Source: Oceanospirillum maris DSM 6286
Lineage (GTDB): Bacteria; Pseudomonadota; Gammaproteobacteria; Pseudomonadales; Halomonadaceae
NCBI RefSeq assembly: GCF_000422865.1
Contig: NZ_AUGW01000011.1
Span: 62,001-126,000, forward strand
Length of the DNA: 64,000 bases
Direction: 5' to 3'
The translations under genes were made by a program, and so were the position numbers. The notes beneath the pieces are model-generated. The model was not told the DNA's origin. It did not search any database and saw nothing but the letters and a program-made list of their open reading frames with translations. Positions 43,317 through 51,633 of this stretch are shown piece by piece. Each line of letters opens with the position of its first letter. The stretch's first letter is position 1.

Positions 43317-43450
43317 TGTGTTCTCCTGAACCGGATCGACCGGCTATTACGACAGGCATAGCTGTCGAGGCCGTTCTGTTCCCACGCAGAGCATGGGAAT
43401 CAAGTCTTATACTTATAAATGGGAACCAGATCTTATAAATGGCTTAGTAT
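43317..43450. repeat. hpaH-hpaI spacer with REP-like palindrome
   Basis: The 134-bp spacer contains the hairpin TTCCCACGC-AGA-GCATGGGAA (43379-43399) with one mismatch, a form common among dispersed extragenic REP palindromes. A GACAG/CTGTC stem precedes it, and a degenerate repeat of about 25 bp including ATGGGAA and CTTATA follows. Confidence 0.55.
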
Positions 43451-44263
43451 TTATTTAAAGTAGCAGCTAATACTTCCAAGCTGACCATAATCGACGTGGA
43501 AGGTGTCGCCTTTACGGGCAGGAACAGGGCGGGTAAAAGAGCCGCCCAGAATAATCTGCCCCGGTTCTAGTGTGATGCCGTAGGGATGAAGGCGATTTGC
43601 TAGCCACGCCACGCCATTGGCCGGATGGTTGAGTACACCTGCTGCAACACCGGTCTCTTCGATCACGCCATTACGGTACATCATGGCCGATACCCAGCGT
43701 AGATCAACTTCAGAAGGTTTAATTGGACGACCACCCATAATAATACCGGCGTTGGCGGCATTATCAGCGATGGTGTCAAACACCTTACGGGGGCGACCGG
43801 AATCTGGGTCAATCGACTGCGAGCGGGCATCAATCAGCTCCAGTGCCGGTACCACATAATCGGTGGCGTTATAAACATCAAAGATCGTACAGTTCGGGCC
43901 GGACAGTGGTTCTTTCAGAATAAAAGCCAGTTCTACTTCTAAGCGTGGCACGATAAAGCGATCGGTTGGAATTTCAGCGGCGTCTTCAAACAGCATATCA
44001 TCCAGCAGTGTGCCATAGTCTGGCTCATCAATCTGGGAGGACATTTGCATGGCGCGGGACGTTAGCCCAATCTTATGGCCGATGATTTTACGGCCCTCCG
44101 CCATCTTGAGTTTTAACCATTCACTCTGGATCTTATAGGCATCTGGAATAGTAATATCAGGGTGTTGTAGTGAAAGCTGACGGATCTGTTTGCGCTCTTT
44201 TTCAGCCTGATGTAGCTGAGCGGCGCACTCTTTAATAATATCTTCGGAAAGCATCATGATCAT
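43451..44263 (-). CDS. hpaH: 2-oxo-hept-4-ene-1,7-dioate hydratase
   Basis: A 270-residue hydratase of the MhpD/HpaH family. Matches: [51 protein letters not shown] and the terminal [20 protein letters not shown]. The start reads ATG-ATC-ATG-ATG; the AGGA sequence spaces better to the third or fourth codon (44257 or 44254) than to 44263. It hydrates the dienoate for HpaI cleavage. Confidence 0.93.
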   Translation of the reverse strand: MIMMLSEDIIKECAAQLHQAEKERKQIRQLSLQHPDITIPDAYKIQSEWLKLKMAEGRKIIGHKIGLTSRAMQMSSQIDEPDYGTLLDDMLFEDAAEIPTDRFIVPRLEVELAFILKEPLSGPNCTIFDVYNATDYVVPALELIDARSQSIDPDSGRPRKVFDTIADNAANAGIIMGGRPIKPSEVDLRWVSAMMYRNGVIEETGVAAGVLNHPANGVAWLANRLHPYGITLEPGQIILGGSFTRPVPARKGDTFHVDYGQLGSISCYFK

Positions 44264-44285
44264 CCTGTGCTAATTACTAAGATCA

Positions 44286-44318
44286 GGCCACAGCTGACGA
44301 AAGGTCTCGTCAGCGGCC
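44286..44318. terminator. Strong hairpin between hpaG2 and hpaH
   Basis: GCTGACGA (44293-44300) pairs with TCGTCAGC (44307-44314); an outer GGCC/GGCC stem extends it across a three-base bulge. A T-rich stretch flanks it on the plus side only, whereas the surrounding genes run minus, so attenuation or mRNA processing within the operon is likelier than full termination. Confidence 0.5.
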
Positions 44319-44404
44319 TTATCTTTTTGTTTTTATTGGTTTTTTATTGATAGCTTTTATTGTTTGATAGTTTCAATGATATTTGAACGCTCGCTGATAA
44401 CAGC

Positions 44405-45166
44405 TTAGAGCGTTTTCAAATAATCACGTTCACTGATAATGGTGTTTACTAAGCGCCCAACGCCTTCCACTTCCGTGACAATCTCATCACCGGGTTTTAC
44501 ATCGGCCAAACCTTCAGGTGTGCCGGTAAAGATCATATCCCCAGGCTCTAACGTCATAATGGCACTTAGGTACTCCACTAAGAACGGCAGATCAAACACC
44601 AGATCTGAAGTGCTACCTTCCTGCTTTAGCTCACCGTTAATAAAGGTTCGCAGTGTGAGGTTGTGTGGATCAGCCACATCAGCGGCATCGACAATATAAG
44701 GGCCAACGGGTGTGCAGGTATCTCGGCTTTTAACGCGCAGGTTCGGGCGGTAGTAGTTTTCCAGATAGTCGCGGATGGCGTAGTCGTTACCCACGGTATA
44801 GCCACCGATATAATCCATTGCATCTTCACGGGAAACATTCTTAGCGATTTTGCCAATAACAGCGACCAGCTCGCACTCGTAATGCATGTAATCCACACCA
44901 TCAGGGCGATAGGTGGTTTTGTTATGGCCTTGCAGCGTGTTGGGCGCTTTCAGAAAAACCAGTGGCTCTTCGGGTGCTTTAAAGGCCAACTCTGCTGCGT
45001 GATCGGCGTAGTTCAAACCTAAAACAAAGATTTTGCCATCACAGGGGGGTAGCCAGTCTGCCTCTGTCTGAGCAATAACGGTTCCGTCTTGAAGAACAGC
45101 ATCAAGGTTATCGTTAACGGTGACGGAGGTGATCTCGCCGTTTAAAAGAATACGTGCGCGTTTCAT
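44405..45166 (-). CDS. hpaG2: HpaG C-terminal-type subunit (2-hydroxyhepta-2,4-diene-1,7-dioate isomerase)
   Basis: A 253-residue FAH-family protein: FVLGLNYADHAAELAFKAP, YECELVAVIGKIAKNVSR (metal-binding Glu pair), AMDYIGGYTVGNDYAIRDY, and GDMIFTGTPEGLADVKPGDE. In E. coli the two halves of HpaG are fused in one chain; here they are separate genes 12 bases apart. It performs the isomerase/decarboxylase steps with HpaG1. Confidence 0.92.
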   Translation of the reverse strand: MKRARILLNGEITSVTVNDNLDAVLQDGTVIAQTEADWLPPCDGKIFVLGLNYADHAAELAFKAPEEPLVFLKAPNTLQGHNKTTYRPDGVDYMHYECELVAVIGKIAKNVSREDAMDYIGGYTVGNDYAIRDYLENYYRPNLRVKSRDTCTPVGPYIVDAADVADPHNLTLRTFINGELKQEGSTSDLVFDLPFLVEYLSAIMTLEPGDMIFTGTPEGLADVKPGDEIVTEVEGVGRLVNTIISERDYLKTL

Positions 45167-45178
45167 GGTGAACTCCTC

Positions 45179-45943
45179 TTAACCCTGTTCAGTTTTGATG
45201 TTTGATTCAAGAACGACCGGATTTTCAAGGCGGCCAATAGAGTCAATTTCTATCGCGACGGTATCACCGGCTTTCAATGCGAGCTTTTCGGTGCGTAGCG
45301 GTGTGCCTGCGATAATCAGATCACCGGCCTGCAAGGTGATAAAGCTACTGAGGTAACTGACAATCTTGGATAAACCGTGTACTAGCTGATCGGTGCTGGT
45401 GCTGTGAACCCGCTCATTATTAATAAAGGTATGAATATCTAAAGATTCTGGGCTAGCGATAGCCTCTTTATTGACAACCCAGGGGCCGATTGGGCAGAAA
45501 CCATCACGGCATTTAGCTTTTACCGCTGGTCGGTAAAAAGAATCTTCTGCCAGAGAGACTTCATTGACAATGGTAAAACCGGAGATGTAATCCATGGCAC
45601 TGGCTTCAGTCACACGGGTGGCCTGCTTGCCGATCACGATACCAATTGATGGCCCTGCATAAATGGGTGTGCCATCGTTAGGGGCAGGAATTGCTGCGCC
45701 GTAACCGATATGAGTGTTATCGGTTTTGATATGCAGAACCGGCGTTTTTGGCGGATTAACATGGGGTTTTTCGTTAAAAGCTTGCTCCATGCTGGCGTAA
45801 AGCGCTTTGTCGTTCAGCGCAATACCAAAGACGGTGCCGGTGGTGGCCGGTAGCCAGTATTGAGATGACATCTCCTGCTTTTGATTCGGGTCGATAGCAA
45901 GATTAGACGCTACGCCATCGATCAGGATGCGGCTGTGCCTCAT
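45179..45943 (-). CDS. hpaG1: HpaG N-terminal-type subunit (5-oxopent-3-ene-1,2,5-tricarboxylate decarboxylase)
   Basis: A 254-residue FAH-family paralogue of the next gene: VFGIALNDKALYASM, YAGPSIGIVIGKQATRVTE, AMDYISGFTIVNEVSLAE and GDLIIAGTPLRTEKLALKAGD. First gene of the minus-strand catabolic unit; divergent from hpaE across 166 bp of palindrome-rich DNA. Confidence 0.91.
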   Translation of the reverse strand: MRHSRILIDGVASNLAIDPNQKQEMSSQYWLPATTGTVFGIALNDKALYASMEQAFNEKPHVNPPKTPVLHIKTDNTHIGYGAAIPAPNDGTPIYAGPSIGIVIGKQATRVTEASAMDYISGFTIVNEVSLAEDSFYRPAVKAKCRDGFCPIGPWVVNKEAIASPESLDIHTFINNERVHSTSTDQLVHGLSKIVSYLSSFITLQAGDLIIAGTPLRTEKLALKAGDTVAIEIDSIGRLENPVVLESNIKTEQG

Positions 45944-45971
45944 GGTTGAATCTCCAGAGTAAGTTTTTAAT

Positions 45972-46086
45972 TGTTTATATGTTAATTAGTTTTGCTATTC
46001 ATCGCTCACTTGTCAATAACTTAATATGTTAATTAAATCACGGTTGACAATTGTTAACATGTTAAATAGATTGCTTAACATATTAA
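45972..46086. promoter_or_regulatory. hpaG1/hpaE divergent promoter with four HpaR-like palindromes
   Basis: The core TTAACATGTTAA is perfect at 46054-46065. Near copies are at 46075-46086 (TTAACATATTAA), 46021-46032 (TTAATATGTTAA) and about 45974-45985. A sigma-70-like promoter for hpaE has TTGACA at 46044-46049 and TAGATT at 46067-46072, 17 bases apart, with the perfect box exactly in the spacer. Such placement fits steric repression by HpaR, relieved by pathway substrate. Confidence 0.8.
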
Positions 46087-46109
46087 ATAAAAAATTGGGC
46101 GGAATACAG

Positions 46110-47573
46110 ATGATTAAGAACCTGATTAACGGCAAATGGGTTGAGAGCAAAGAAACCTTTACAACGGTAAACCCTGCAACGGGCGAGGTGTTAGCAGAGG
46201 TTGCCCATGCAACACCCGAGCAAGTTGCCCAGGCGTGTCAGGCGGCCAAAGATGCTTTCCCTGCATGGGCTAATATGCCGGTTGCTAAGCGCTCTAAGAT
46301 TATTGAGAATCTAGGTGATTTGATCGGACAGCATGTGGAAGAGATTGCTCAGCTGGAAACAGCGGATACAGGTCTGCCGATTTATCAAACTCAGAACGCC
46401 CTGATTCCTCGGTCATCTAATAATTTCTACTTTTTTGCAGAGAAATCCCGCCAAATGAACGGTCATACCTATCCGATGGATGACCAGATGCTGAATTACA
46501 CCCTGTATCAGCCGACCGGCGTGTGTGCGCTGATTTCGCCTTGGAATGTGCCGTTTATGACAGGTACATGGAAAACCGCACCGGCGCTGGCGTTGGGTAA
46601 CACAGCAGTGATGAAACAGTCGGAGTTGTCACCGCTATCAACGGATTTCTTGGGTAAGCTTGCGTTAGAAGCTGGTATTCCAGCGGGTGTCTTTAATATT
46701 GTTCATGGCTTTGGGGCCACAACCGGTAACGCGTTAACGACCAACCCTAATATCAATGCGATCTCCTTTACCGGCGGTACCGCAACCGGTAAACATATTA
46801 TCGCTAATGCAGGTCTGAAGAAGTTCTCTATGGAGCTGGGCGGTAAGTCGCCGGTGATCATTTTTGATGATTGTGATTACGACCGTGCGATGGACGCTGC
46901 GGTATTTGGTATCTTCTCTATCAATGGCGAACGTTGCACCGCTGGTTCTCGTCTGTTTGTACAGGAAGGTATCTATGACAAATTCTGTGAAGAATTCGCC
47001 GCCCGGGCCAATAAGATCAAGGTGGGTGACCCCACTCAGATGGATACCAAAGTGGGTTCTCTGATCAGTCAAGGTCACTGGGATAAGGTCACCGGCTATA
47101 TCAAAATTGGTATCGAAGAGGGCGCAACCCTTATCGCCGGTGGTCCTGAGAAACCCGTAAACGAGCTACCGGATCACCTAAAAGGTGGCCATTTTGTTCG
47201 CCCAACGGTATTCCGTGATGTAACCAATGAGATGCGCATCGCCCGTGAAGAGATCTTTGGCCCTGTGGCGGTAATTATTCCGTTTAAAGACGAAGCTGAT
47301 GTGATCCGTATGGCTAATGACAACGACTACGGTCTAGCTTCTTACCTATGGACTCAGGATGTGGGCAAGGTGCATCGCATTGCTAACCGTATCGAAGCAG
47401 GCATGATGTTTGTTAACAGTCAAAACGTGCGAGACCTGCGGACACCGTTTGGTGGCGTTAAAGGTTCCGGTACTGGTCGTGAAGGTGGTGATTACAGCTT
47501 TGAGGTTTTCTGTGAACCAAAAAATGTCTGCATCAGCATGGGGTCGCACCATATTCCTCGCTGGGGTGTTTGA
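46110..47573 (+). CDS. hpaE: 5-carboxymethyl-2-hydroxymuconate-semialdehyde dehydrogenase
   Basis: The protein is 487 residues from the ATG at 46110, equal to E. coli HpaE (488); GGGCGGA lies just upstream. The open frame extends to 46026 but would cross the operators. ALDH motifs: MELGGKSPVIIFDD (catalytic Glu region), FSINGERCTAGSRL (catalytic Cys), and EEIFGPVAVIIPF. NAD-dependent oxidation of the HpaD product. A 20-bp tandem duplication covers its stop codon. Confidence 0.94.
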   Translation: MIKNLINGKWVESKETFTTVNPATGEVLAEVAHATPEQVAQACQAAKDAFPAWANMPVAKRSKIIENLGDLIGQHVEEIAQLETADTGLPIYQTQNALIPRSSNNFYFFAEKSRQMNGHTYPMDDQMLNYTLYQPTGVCALISPWNVPFMTGTWKTAPALALGNTAVMKQSELSPLSTDFLGKLALEAGIPAGVFNIVHGFGATTGNALTTNPNINAISFTGGTATGKHIIANAGLKKFSMELGGKSPVIIFDDCDYDRAMDAAVFGIFSINGERCTAGSRLFVQEGIYDKFCEEFAARANKIKVGDPTQMDTKVGSLISQGHWDKVTGYIKIGIEEGATLIAGGPEKPVNELPDHLKGGHFVRPTVFRDVTNEMRIAREEIFGPVAVIIPFKDEADVIRMANDNDYGLASYLWTQDVGKVHRIANRIEAGMMFVNSQNVRDLRTPFGGVKGSGTGREGGDYSFEVFCEPKNVCISMGSHHIPRWGV

Positions 47574-47606
47574 TTTCTCAATGAGATGTTTGATTTCTCG
47601 GTGAGA
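47567..47606 (+). repeat. 20-bp tandem duplication at the hpaE stop codon
   Basis: TGTTTGATTTCTC-AATGAGA and TGTTTGATTTCTC-GGTGAGA adjoin (47567-47586, 47587-47606) with two mismatches. The first copy contains the hpaE stop codon. Confidence 0.85.
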
Positions 47607-47674
47607 TAGAAACGGAAACTGCTTTATCGCGTCTTGCGAACAGAGTACTTGCTGATTTTATTGGAAGGGTCGTT

Positions 47675-48064
47675 ATGCCGCACTTTATTGTTGAATATTC
47701 TGATAACTTGCACGAACAGCTGGATTTTCAGTCGCTTTTTAAATCGCTGCATGAGTATGTGGTGTCTACTGGCGCATTCCCGTTAGGGGGCGTGCGTAGC
47801 CGAGCGATCCGCTGCTATGACTATCGTGTGGCTGATGGCCGTGATGATTTTTCTTTCTTGAACCTGAACCTGAAAATTGGTCATGGTCGGGATATGGCAT
47901 TAAAACAAGAGGTCGCGAATAAGGTGTTTGAGATATTGTGTGATTGGATGACCCCTATTACCGATAGTCGTTATTGCCAAATTTCCTTTGAGATGACGGA
48001 GCTTGACCCCGTGCTGAAGTTCAATAAGAACAATATCCACCCTTTGTTTGCGAAAAAAGAGTGA
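47675..48064 (+). CDS. hpaF: 5-carboxymethyl-2-hydroxymuconate delta-isomerase
   Basis: A 129-residue protein of the CHMI branch of the tautomerase superfamily. It begins MPHFIVEYSDNL, so removal of Met leaves the catalytic N-terminal Pro. Further matches: AFPLGGVRSRAIRCYDY and FLNLNLKIGHGRDMALKQ. Follows hpaE and uses its product. Confidence 0.93.
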   Translation: MPHFIVEYSDNLHEQLDFQSLFKSLHEYVVSTGAFPLGGVRSRAIRCYDYRVADGRDDFSFLNLNLKIGHGRDMALKQEVANKVFEILCDWMTPITDSRYCQISFEMTELDPVLKFNKNNIHPLFAKKE

Positions 48065-48554
48065 TGGAGTGCGGTGATTGAGAATCATCGATTTAAATGG
48101 ATACATAAATTAAATAGCGTACAGGTCTTTTTGTATCGCAATTTATAAGGTATCTTAAAAGCTGACTTAGGTCAGGTTTTAATCTTTTTTGCTTAATTTT
48201 TGGCTCTATAAGCAAATTGATGAACTAAACAGCAGGTTTTAGGTTTATTTCTATTAGAAAACCCTAAAAGCCGCCCTGGGTGTATCTGATACAGAATATG
48301 GGTATGGGGTGTTTTTAAATTACTTTAAATTTCGGTTGAAAGTATTTTATGGCTCAATTAAACGTATTTTGTGGATTGATTAAAACTGCTCAATGGAAAC
48401 ATGCGATAAAAAGCAGAGCGACGTCCCAGAAAAAGAAGTACACACTAACGATCAGAAAAAAAGCAAAAACAATCATAAGAAAAGCAAACTATGGCCTACC
48501 GCGCCCGACTGCAAGCGGTAGTCCATAGGGACAAAACCTAAGCAGGAGATAACA
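48065..48554 (+). promoter_or_regulatory. Leader region of the TRAP operon with strong hairpin
   Basis: A 490-bp gap with no credible gene. A TTTTAGG/CCTAAAA inverted repeat lies near 48238-48270. A 14-pair stem with one mismatch forms between 48489-48502 and 48515-48528; its 3' arm ends 15 bases before the GGAG of the binding-protein gene. It has no T run, so translational control or message protection is more likely than termination. Confidence 0.6.
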
Positions 48555-49613
48555 ATGACAATAATGCAAAAAACCTTCAAAAAAGCATTGATAGGCCTTA
48601 CGTTGAGCGCCAGCATTTTGGCTTCAAATACGGCTTTCTCTGAGACTATTTTGCGTGTGGGTACTTGGTTACCACCAACAGCAGCACAGAACTCTGTTGT
48701 TTGGCCGACATGGGCTAAATGGGTTGAAGATGCGACGGAAGGTCGTGTAAAAATCAAAATCGAACAGGGTTTAGGTCATCCTAAAACGATGTTTCAGCTA
48801 GTTGAAGATGGCGTTATTGATGCTTCTTTCAGCTATCACGGTTATGTACCGGGTCGCTTTAAACTGCCTCAAGCGGCAGAACAGCCTGGAATGGGTGTTG
48901 GCGCTGAAGCTGCTTCCGTTGCGCTCTGGAAAGTTTACGACAAATATTTTAGACCTGCGAATGAGTTTGATGGCCTAGAAGTACTGGGCATGTTCACTCA
49001 CGGCCCAGGTCATATTCACTCAAAAGATCCGATTAACTCTTTTGCTGATTTAGATGGCAAGAAAATCCGTGTTGGTGGTGGTGTACAGGGTGAGCTGGCT
49101 GAACGTATGCACGTAACACCGGTTGGCGCACCGGCGACAAAAGTTTATGAGATGCTGCAGCAGGGTGTTATCGACGGCGTATTTATTCCGATGGGTGAGC
49201 AAAAATCCCTACGTCTGAACGAAGTAACCAACTACGTCACTGTGCTACCAGGTGGTATGTATTTGGGTAGCTTCTCTATCTTTATCAACCCTGAGTTTAT
49301 GGAAGGTTTATCGAAGAAAGATCGTGAAGCGATTCGTCGTGTATCCGGCTTACGTTTGTCTGCATTAGCGGGTAGTGCGTGGGATGGTGCCGATCTTGAG
49401 GGTTATAAAGCCGCTAAAGAGGGTGGTGTGAATATCAAGCGCCTGTCTAAAGATGATGCGATGGCTAAAGAGTTCGCTAAGCTGACGAAGGGTATGGATC
49501 AGGTTTGGCTTGATTCTGTAGAAGACCGGGATATTGATGCTAAGGCCGCGCTGAAAGAGCTACGTGAGATTGCGCGTGCTTATGAAGCTAATATGAAATC
49601 AGCCAGTAACTAA
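48555..49613 (+). CDS. TRAP transporter solute-binding protein (DctP)
   Basis: A 352-residue periplasmic protein with a signal peptide ending near NTAFSETI (about residue 30). DctP features: LGHPKTMFQLVEDGVIDASF, FADLDGKKIRVGGGVQGE (substrate-carboxylate Arg region) and KVYEMLQQGVIDGVFIP. It heads a complete DctPQM set beside the hpa genes, so an aromatic acid such as 4-hydroxyphenylacetate is a plausible substrate; this is inference. Confidence 0.9.
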   Translation: MTIMQKTFKKALIGLTLSASILASNTAFSETILRVGTWLPPTAAQNSVVWPTWAKWVEDATEGRVKIKIEQGLGHPKTMFQLVEDGVIDASFSYHGYVPGRFKLPQAAEQPGMGVGAEAASVALWKVYDKYFRPANEFDGLEVLGMFTHGPGHIHSKDPINSFADLDGKKIRVGGGVQGELAERMHVTPVGAPATKVYEMLQQGVIDGVFIPMGEQKSLRLNEVTNYVTVLPGGMYLGSFSIFINPEFMEGLSKKDREAIRRVSGLRLSALAGSAWDGADLEGYKAAKEGGVNIKRLSKDDAMAKEFAKLTKGMDQVWLDSVEDRDIDAKAALKELREIARAYEANMKSASN

Positions 49614-49625
49614 GAGGTGTAGTGT

Positions 49626-50150
49626 ATGTCTCTCGCAACGCTCCCAGCGTGGGTGGCAGAGCACTACGAGGAGAAAGGGCCGGTCAAATGGCTGGCCTTT
49701 TTTCTGGAGTCCTGCGCGGCGCTAGTGTTATTTGCTTTGATGACCCTGACTTGCATGGATGTTATAGGACGTTATTTCTTTGGCAATGCCGTGAATGGTG
49801 CGGTAGAACTGACGGAAATCGGTTTAGCCATTCTTGTTTTTGCCGAAATGCCTATTGTGACTTGGCGTGGTGGTCATGTGGTTGTTGATCTTCTGGATAG
49901 TTTTATCAGCAATAAGCTGATAAGAATTCTGGGATTATTCTCGGCAATTTTGATGTCTGGCGGGCTTTATTTTCTGGCAGAACGTATGTTCTACCTTGGT
50001 AATCGTTCATTACGCCGTGAAGTAGTGACGGAGTACCTAGAAATACCTGTCGGCTATATTGTGCAATATATTGCTTTGATGAGTTATGCCACCGCCGTGT
50101 TGATGTTGACCTATGGCATCTATCGCATCATTAAAGAAACACGTGATTGA
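49626..50150 (+). CDS. TRAP transporter small permease (DctQ)
   Basis: A 174-residue protein with four membrane helices and the DctQ pattern DVIGRYFFGNAVNGAVELTEI followed by MPIVTWRGGHVVVDLL. Twelve bases after the binding-protein gene. A same-strand frame starting at 49622 is a shadow. Confidence 0.9.
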   Translation: MSLATLPAWVAEHYEEKGPVKWLAFFLESCAALVLFALMTLTCMDVIGRYFFGNAVNGAVELTEIGLAILVFAEMPIVTWRGGHVVVDLLDSFISNKLIRILGLFSAILMSGGLYFLAERMFYLGNRSLRREVVTEYLEIPVGYIVQYIALMSYATAVLMLTYGIYRIIKETRD

Positions 50151-50216
50151 GTCTTACTTAATTGGAACGGATATTAAAAACCGTTTTGACACCCCTGTTA
50201 TCTCCGGATCAAGTTT

Positions 50217-51545
50217 ATGACTGTAGCTCTTATCGGCTTTGCCATCCTGCTGGCGCTGATTGTAATTGTACGAGTGCCTATTGCTTTTGCTATGGGGCTT
50301 GTAGGGTTCTTCGGCTTTGCCTTCCTGCAGGGGCTAAGCTTTGACAATATTATGGATTTCCGCTGGACAGGCCCTCTGTCTATGGCATCCAACCGTGTTA
50401 TCGATACGGCTCAAGAGTATGGGCTGTCGGTAATTCCTCTGTTTATCTTAATGGGTAATCTGGTGACAAAATCCGGCTTATCCCAAGAGTTATATCAGGC
50501 TTCTTATGCGTTCTTAGGGCATCGTAAAGGCGGCCTGTCTATGGCGACTGTTGTTGCCTGTGGTGGTTTCTCAGCGATCTGCGGTTCTTCGTTAGCAACC
50601 TCGGCGACTATGGCTAAAGTGGCTATGCCACCGATGCGTAAATTTGGCTACTCAGATTCACTGGCAACGGCGTCTATTGCCGCTGGTGGTACTCTGGGCA
50701 TTTTGATTCCACCCAGTGTGATCTTGGTTATTTATGGCTTGCTGACCGAATCCAGTATCCGCGAACTGTTCGCCGCTGGTTTTATTCCTGGTCTATTAGG
50801 CATTCTGCTTTACTTGGCTGCCGTGCGTTATGTTGTTTGGCGTGATCCTAAAGCGGGGCCGCCAGGTGAGAAGATGAGTTGGACAGAACGTTTCGCAGCA
50901 TTGCGAGGTGTTTGGGGCGTTTTGATTCTATTCACCTTGGTGATGGGGGGGATTTATCTTGGCGTGTTTACCCCAACAGAAGCCGCAGGGATTGGTGCTG
51001 GTGGTGCTTTCTTAATCGCTCTGGCTCGACGTTCACTCTCTTTTGGCTCGCTGTTTTTAGCGATCAGTGATACAGGCCGAACCACAGCTATGTTGTTTGG
51101 TGTTTTGATTGGCGCTTTGGTGTTCTCCGACTTTATCAACCGAGCCGGTTTACCTGATGCGTTATTGGATTTTGTCACCTCACTGGATGTTAGTCCTATG
51201 GGTGTCATTTTGGTGATTCTCGGTATTTACATCATTTTGGGTATGGTATTTGAAAGCCTGTCGATGATGCTGTTGACCGTGCCTATCTTCTACCCGTTGG
51301 TGCAGAGCCTAGGCTTTGATCTGGTTTGGTTTGGTATTGTGGTCGTGGTTGTAACCGAGATTAGTTTGATCACGCCGCCGGTGGGGATGAACGTCTTCGT
51401 GCTCAGTGCGGTGCTCAAGGATGTGAAGCCGGGCACGATCTTTAAGGGGGTTACTCCGTTTTGGATGGCGGATATTGTGCGCCTTGCGCTGATTACCTTT
51501 ATTGCTCAGATCGCATTGTTTTTACCAGAATTGCTTTATCGCTAA
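50217..51545 (+). CDS. TRAP transporter large permease (DctM)
   Basis: A 442-residue protein with about 12-13 membrane segments. Signatures: VRVPIAFAMGLVGFFGF, GGFSAICGSSLATSATMAKV, GGTLGILIPPSVILVIYG, and the C-terminal ITPPVGMNVFVLSAVLKDV. No strong ribosome binding site precedes the ATG; translation may depend on the preceding gene. Confidence 0.92.
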   Translation: MTVALIGFAILLALIVIVRVPIAFAMGLVGFFGFAFLQGLSFDNIMDFRWTGPLSMASNRVIDTAQEYGLSVIPLFILMGNLVTKSGLSQELYQASYAFLGHRKGGLSMATVVACGGFSAICGSSLATSATMAKVAMPPMRKFGYSDSLATASIAAGGTLGILIPPSVILVIYGLLTESSIRELFAAGFIPGLLGILLYLAAVRYVVWRDPKAGPPGEKMSWTERFAALRGVWGVLILFTLVMGGIYLGVFTPTEAAGIGAGGAFLIALARRSLSFGSLFLAISDTGRTTAMLFGVLIGALVFSDFINRAGLPDALLDFVTSLDVSPMGVILVILGIYIILGMVFESLSMMLLTVPIFYPLVQSLGFDLVWFGIVVVVVTEISLITPPVGMNVFVLSAVLKDVKPGTIFKGVTPFWMADIVRLALITFIAQIALFLPELLYR

Positions 51546-51579
51546 AGATGAGCAACAAAACAAAAATAACCAATGACAG

Positions 51580-51610
51580 GGCTTGGCGGTGGGACATTCA
51601 CCGCTAAGCC
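51580..51610 (+). terminator. Hairpin between dctM and the universal stress protein gene
   Basis: GGCTTGGCGGTG (51580-51591) pairs with CACCGCTAAGCC (51599-51610) around a seven-base loop, with one G/T-type mismatch. It lacks a T run, and the AGGAGG of the next gene is 10 bases downstream. It may set lower expression of the stress-protein gene. Confidence 0.55.
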
Positions 51611-51633
51611 TTAGCGTTCAAGGAGGGTTGGCC

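Noticed and set aside
46026-46109. Longer N-terminus for hpaE
   Set aside because: It would translate through the operator palindromes and promoter; the ATG at 46110 matches the known length.
49622-49888. Open frame of 88 codons overlapping dctQ
   Set aside because: It is the shifted frame of a clear DctQ gene and has an unnatural Cys/Trp/Arg-rich composition.
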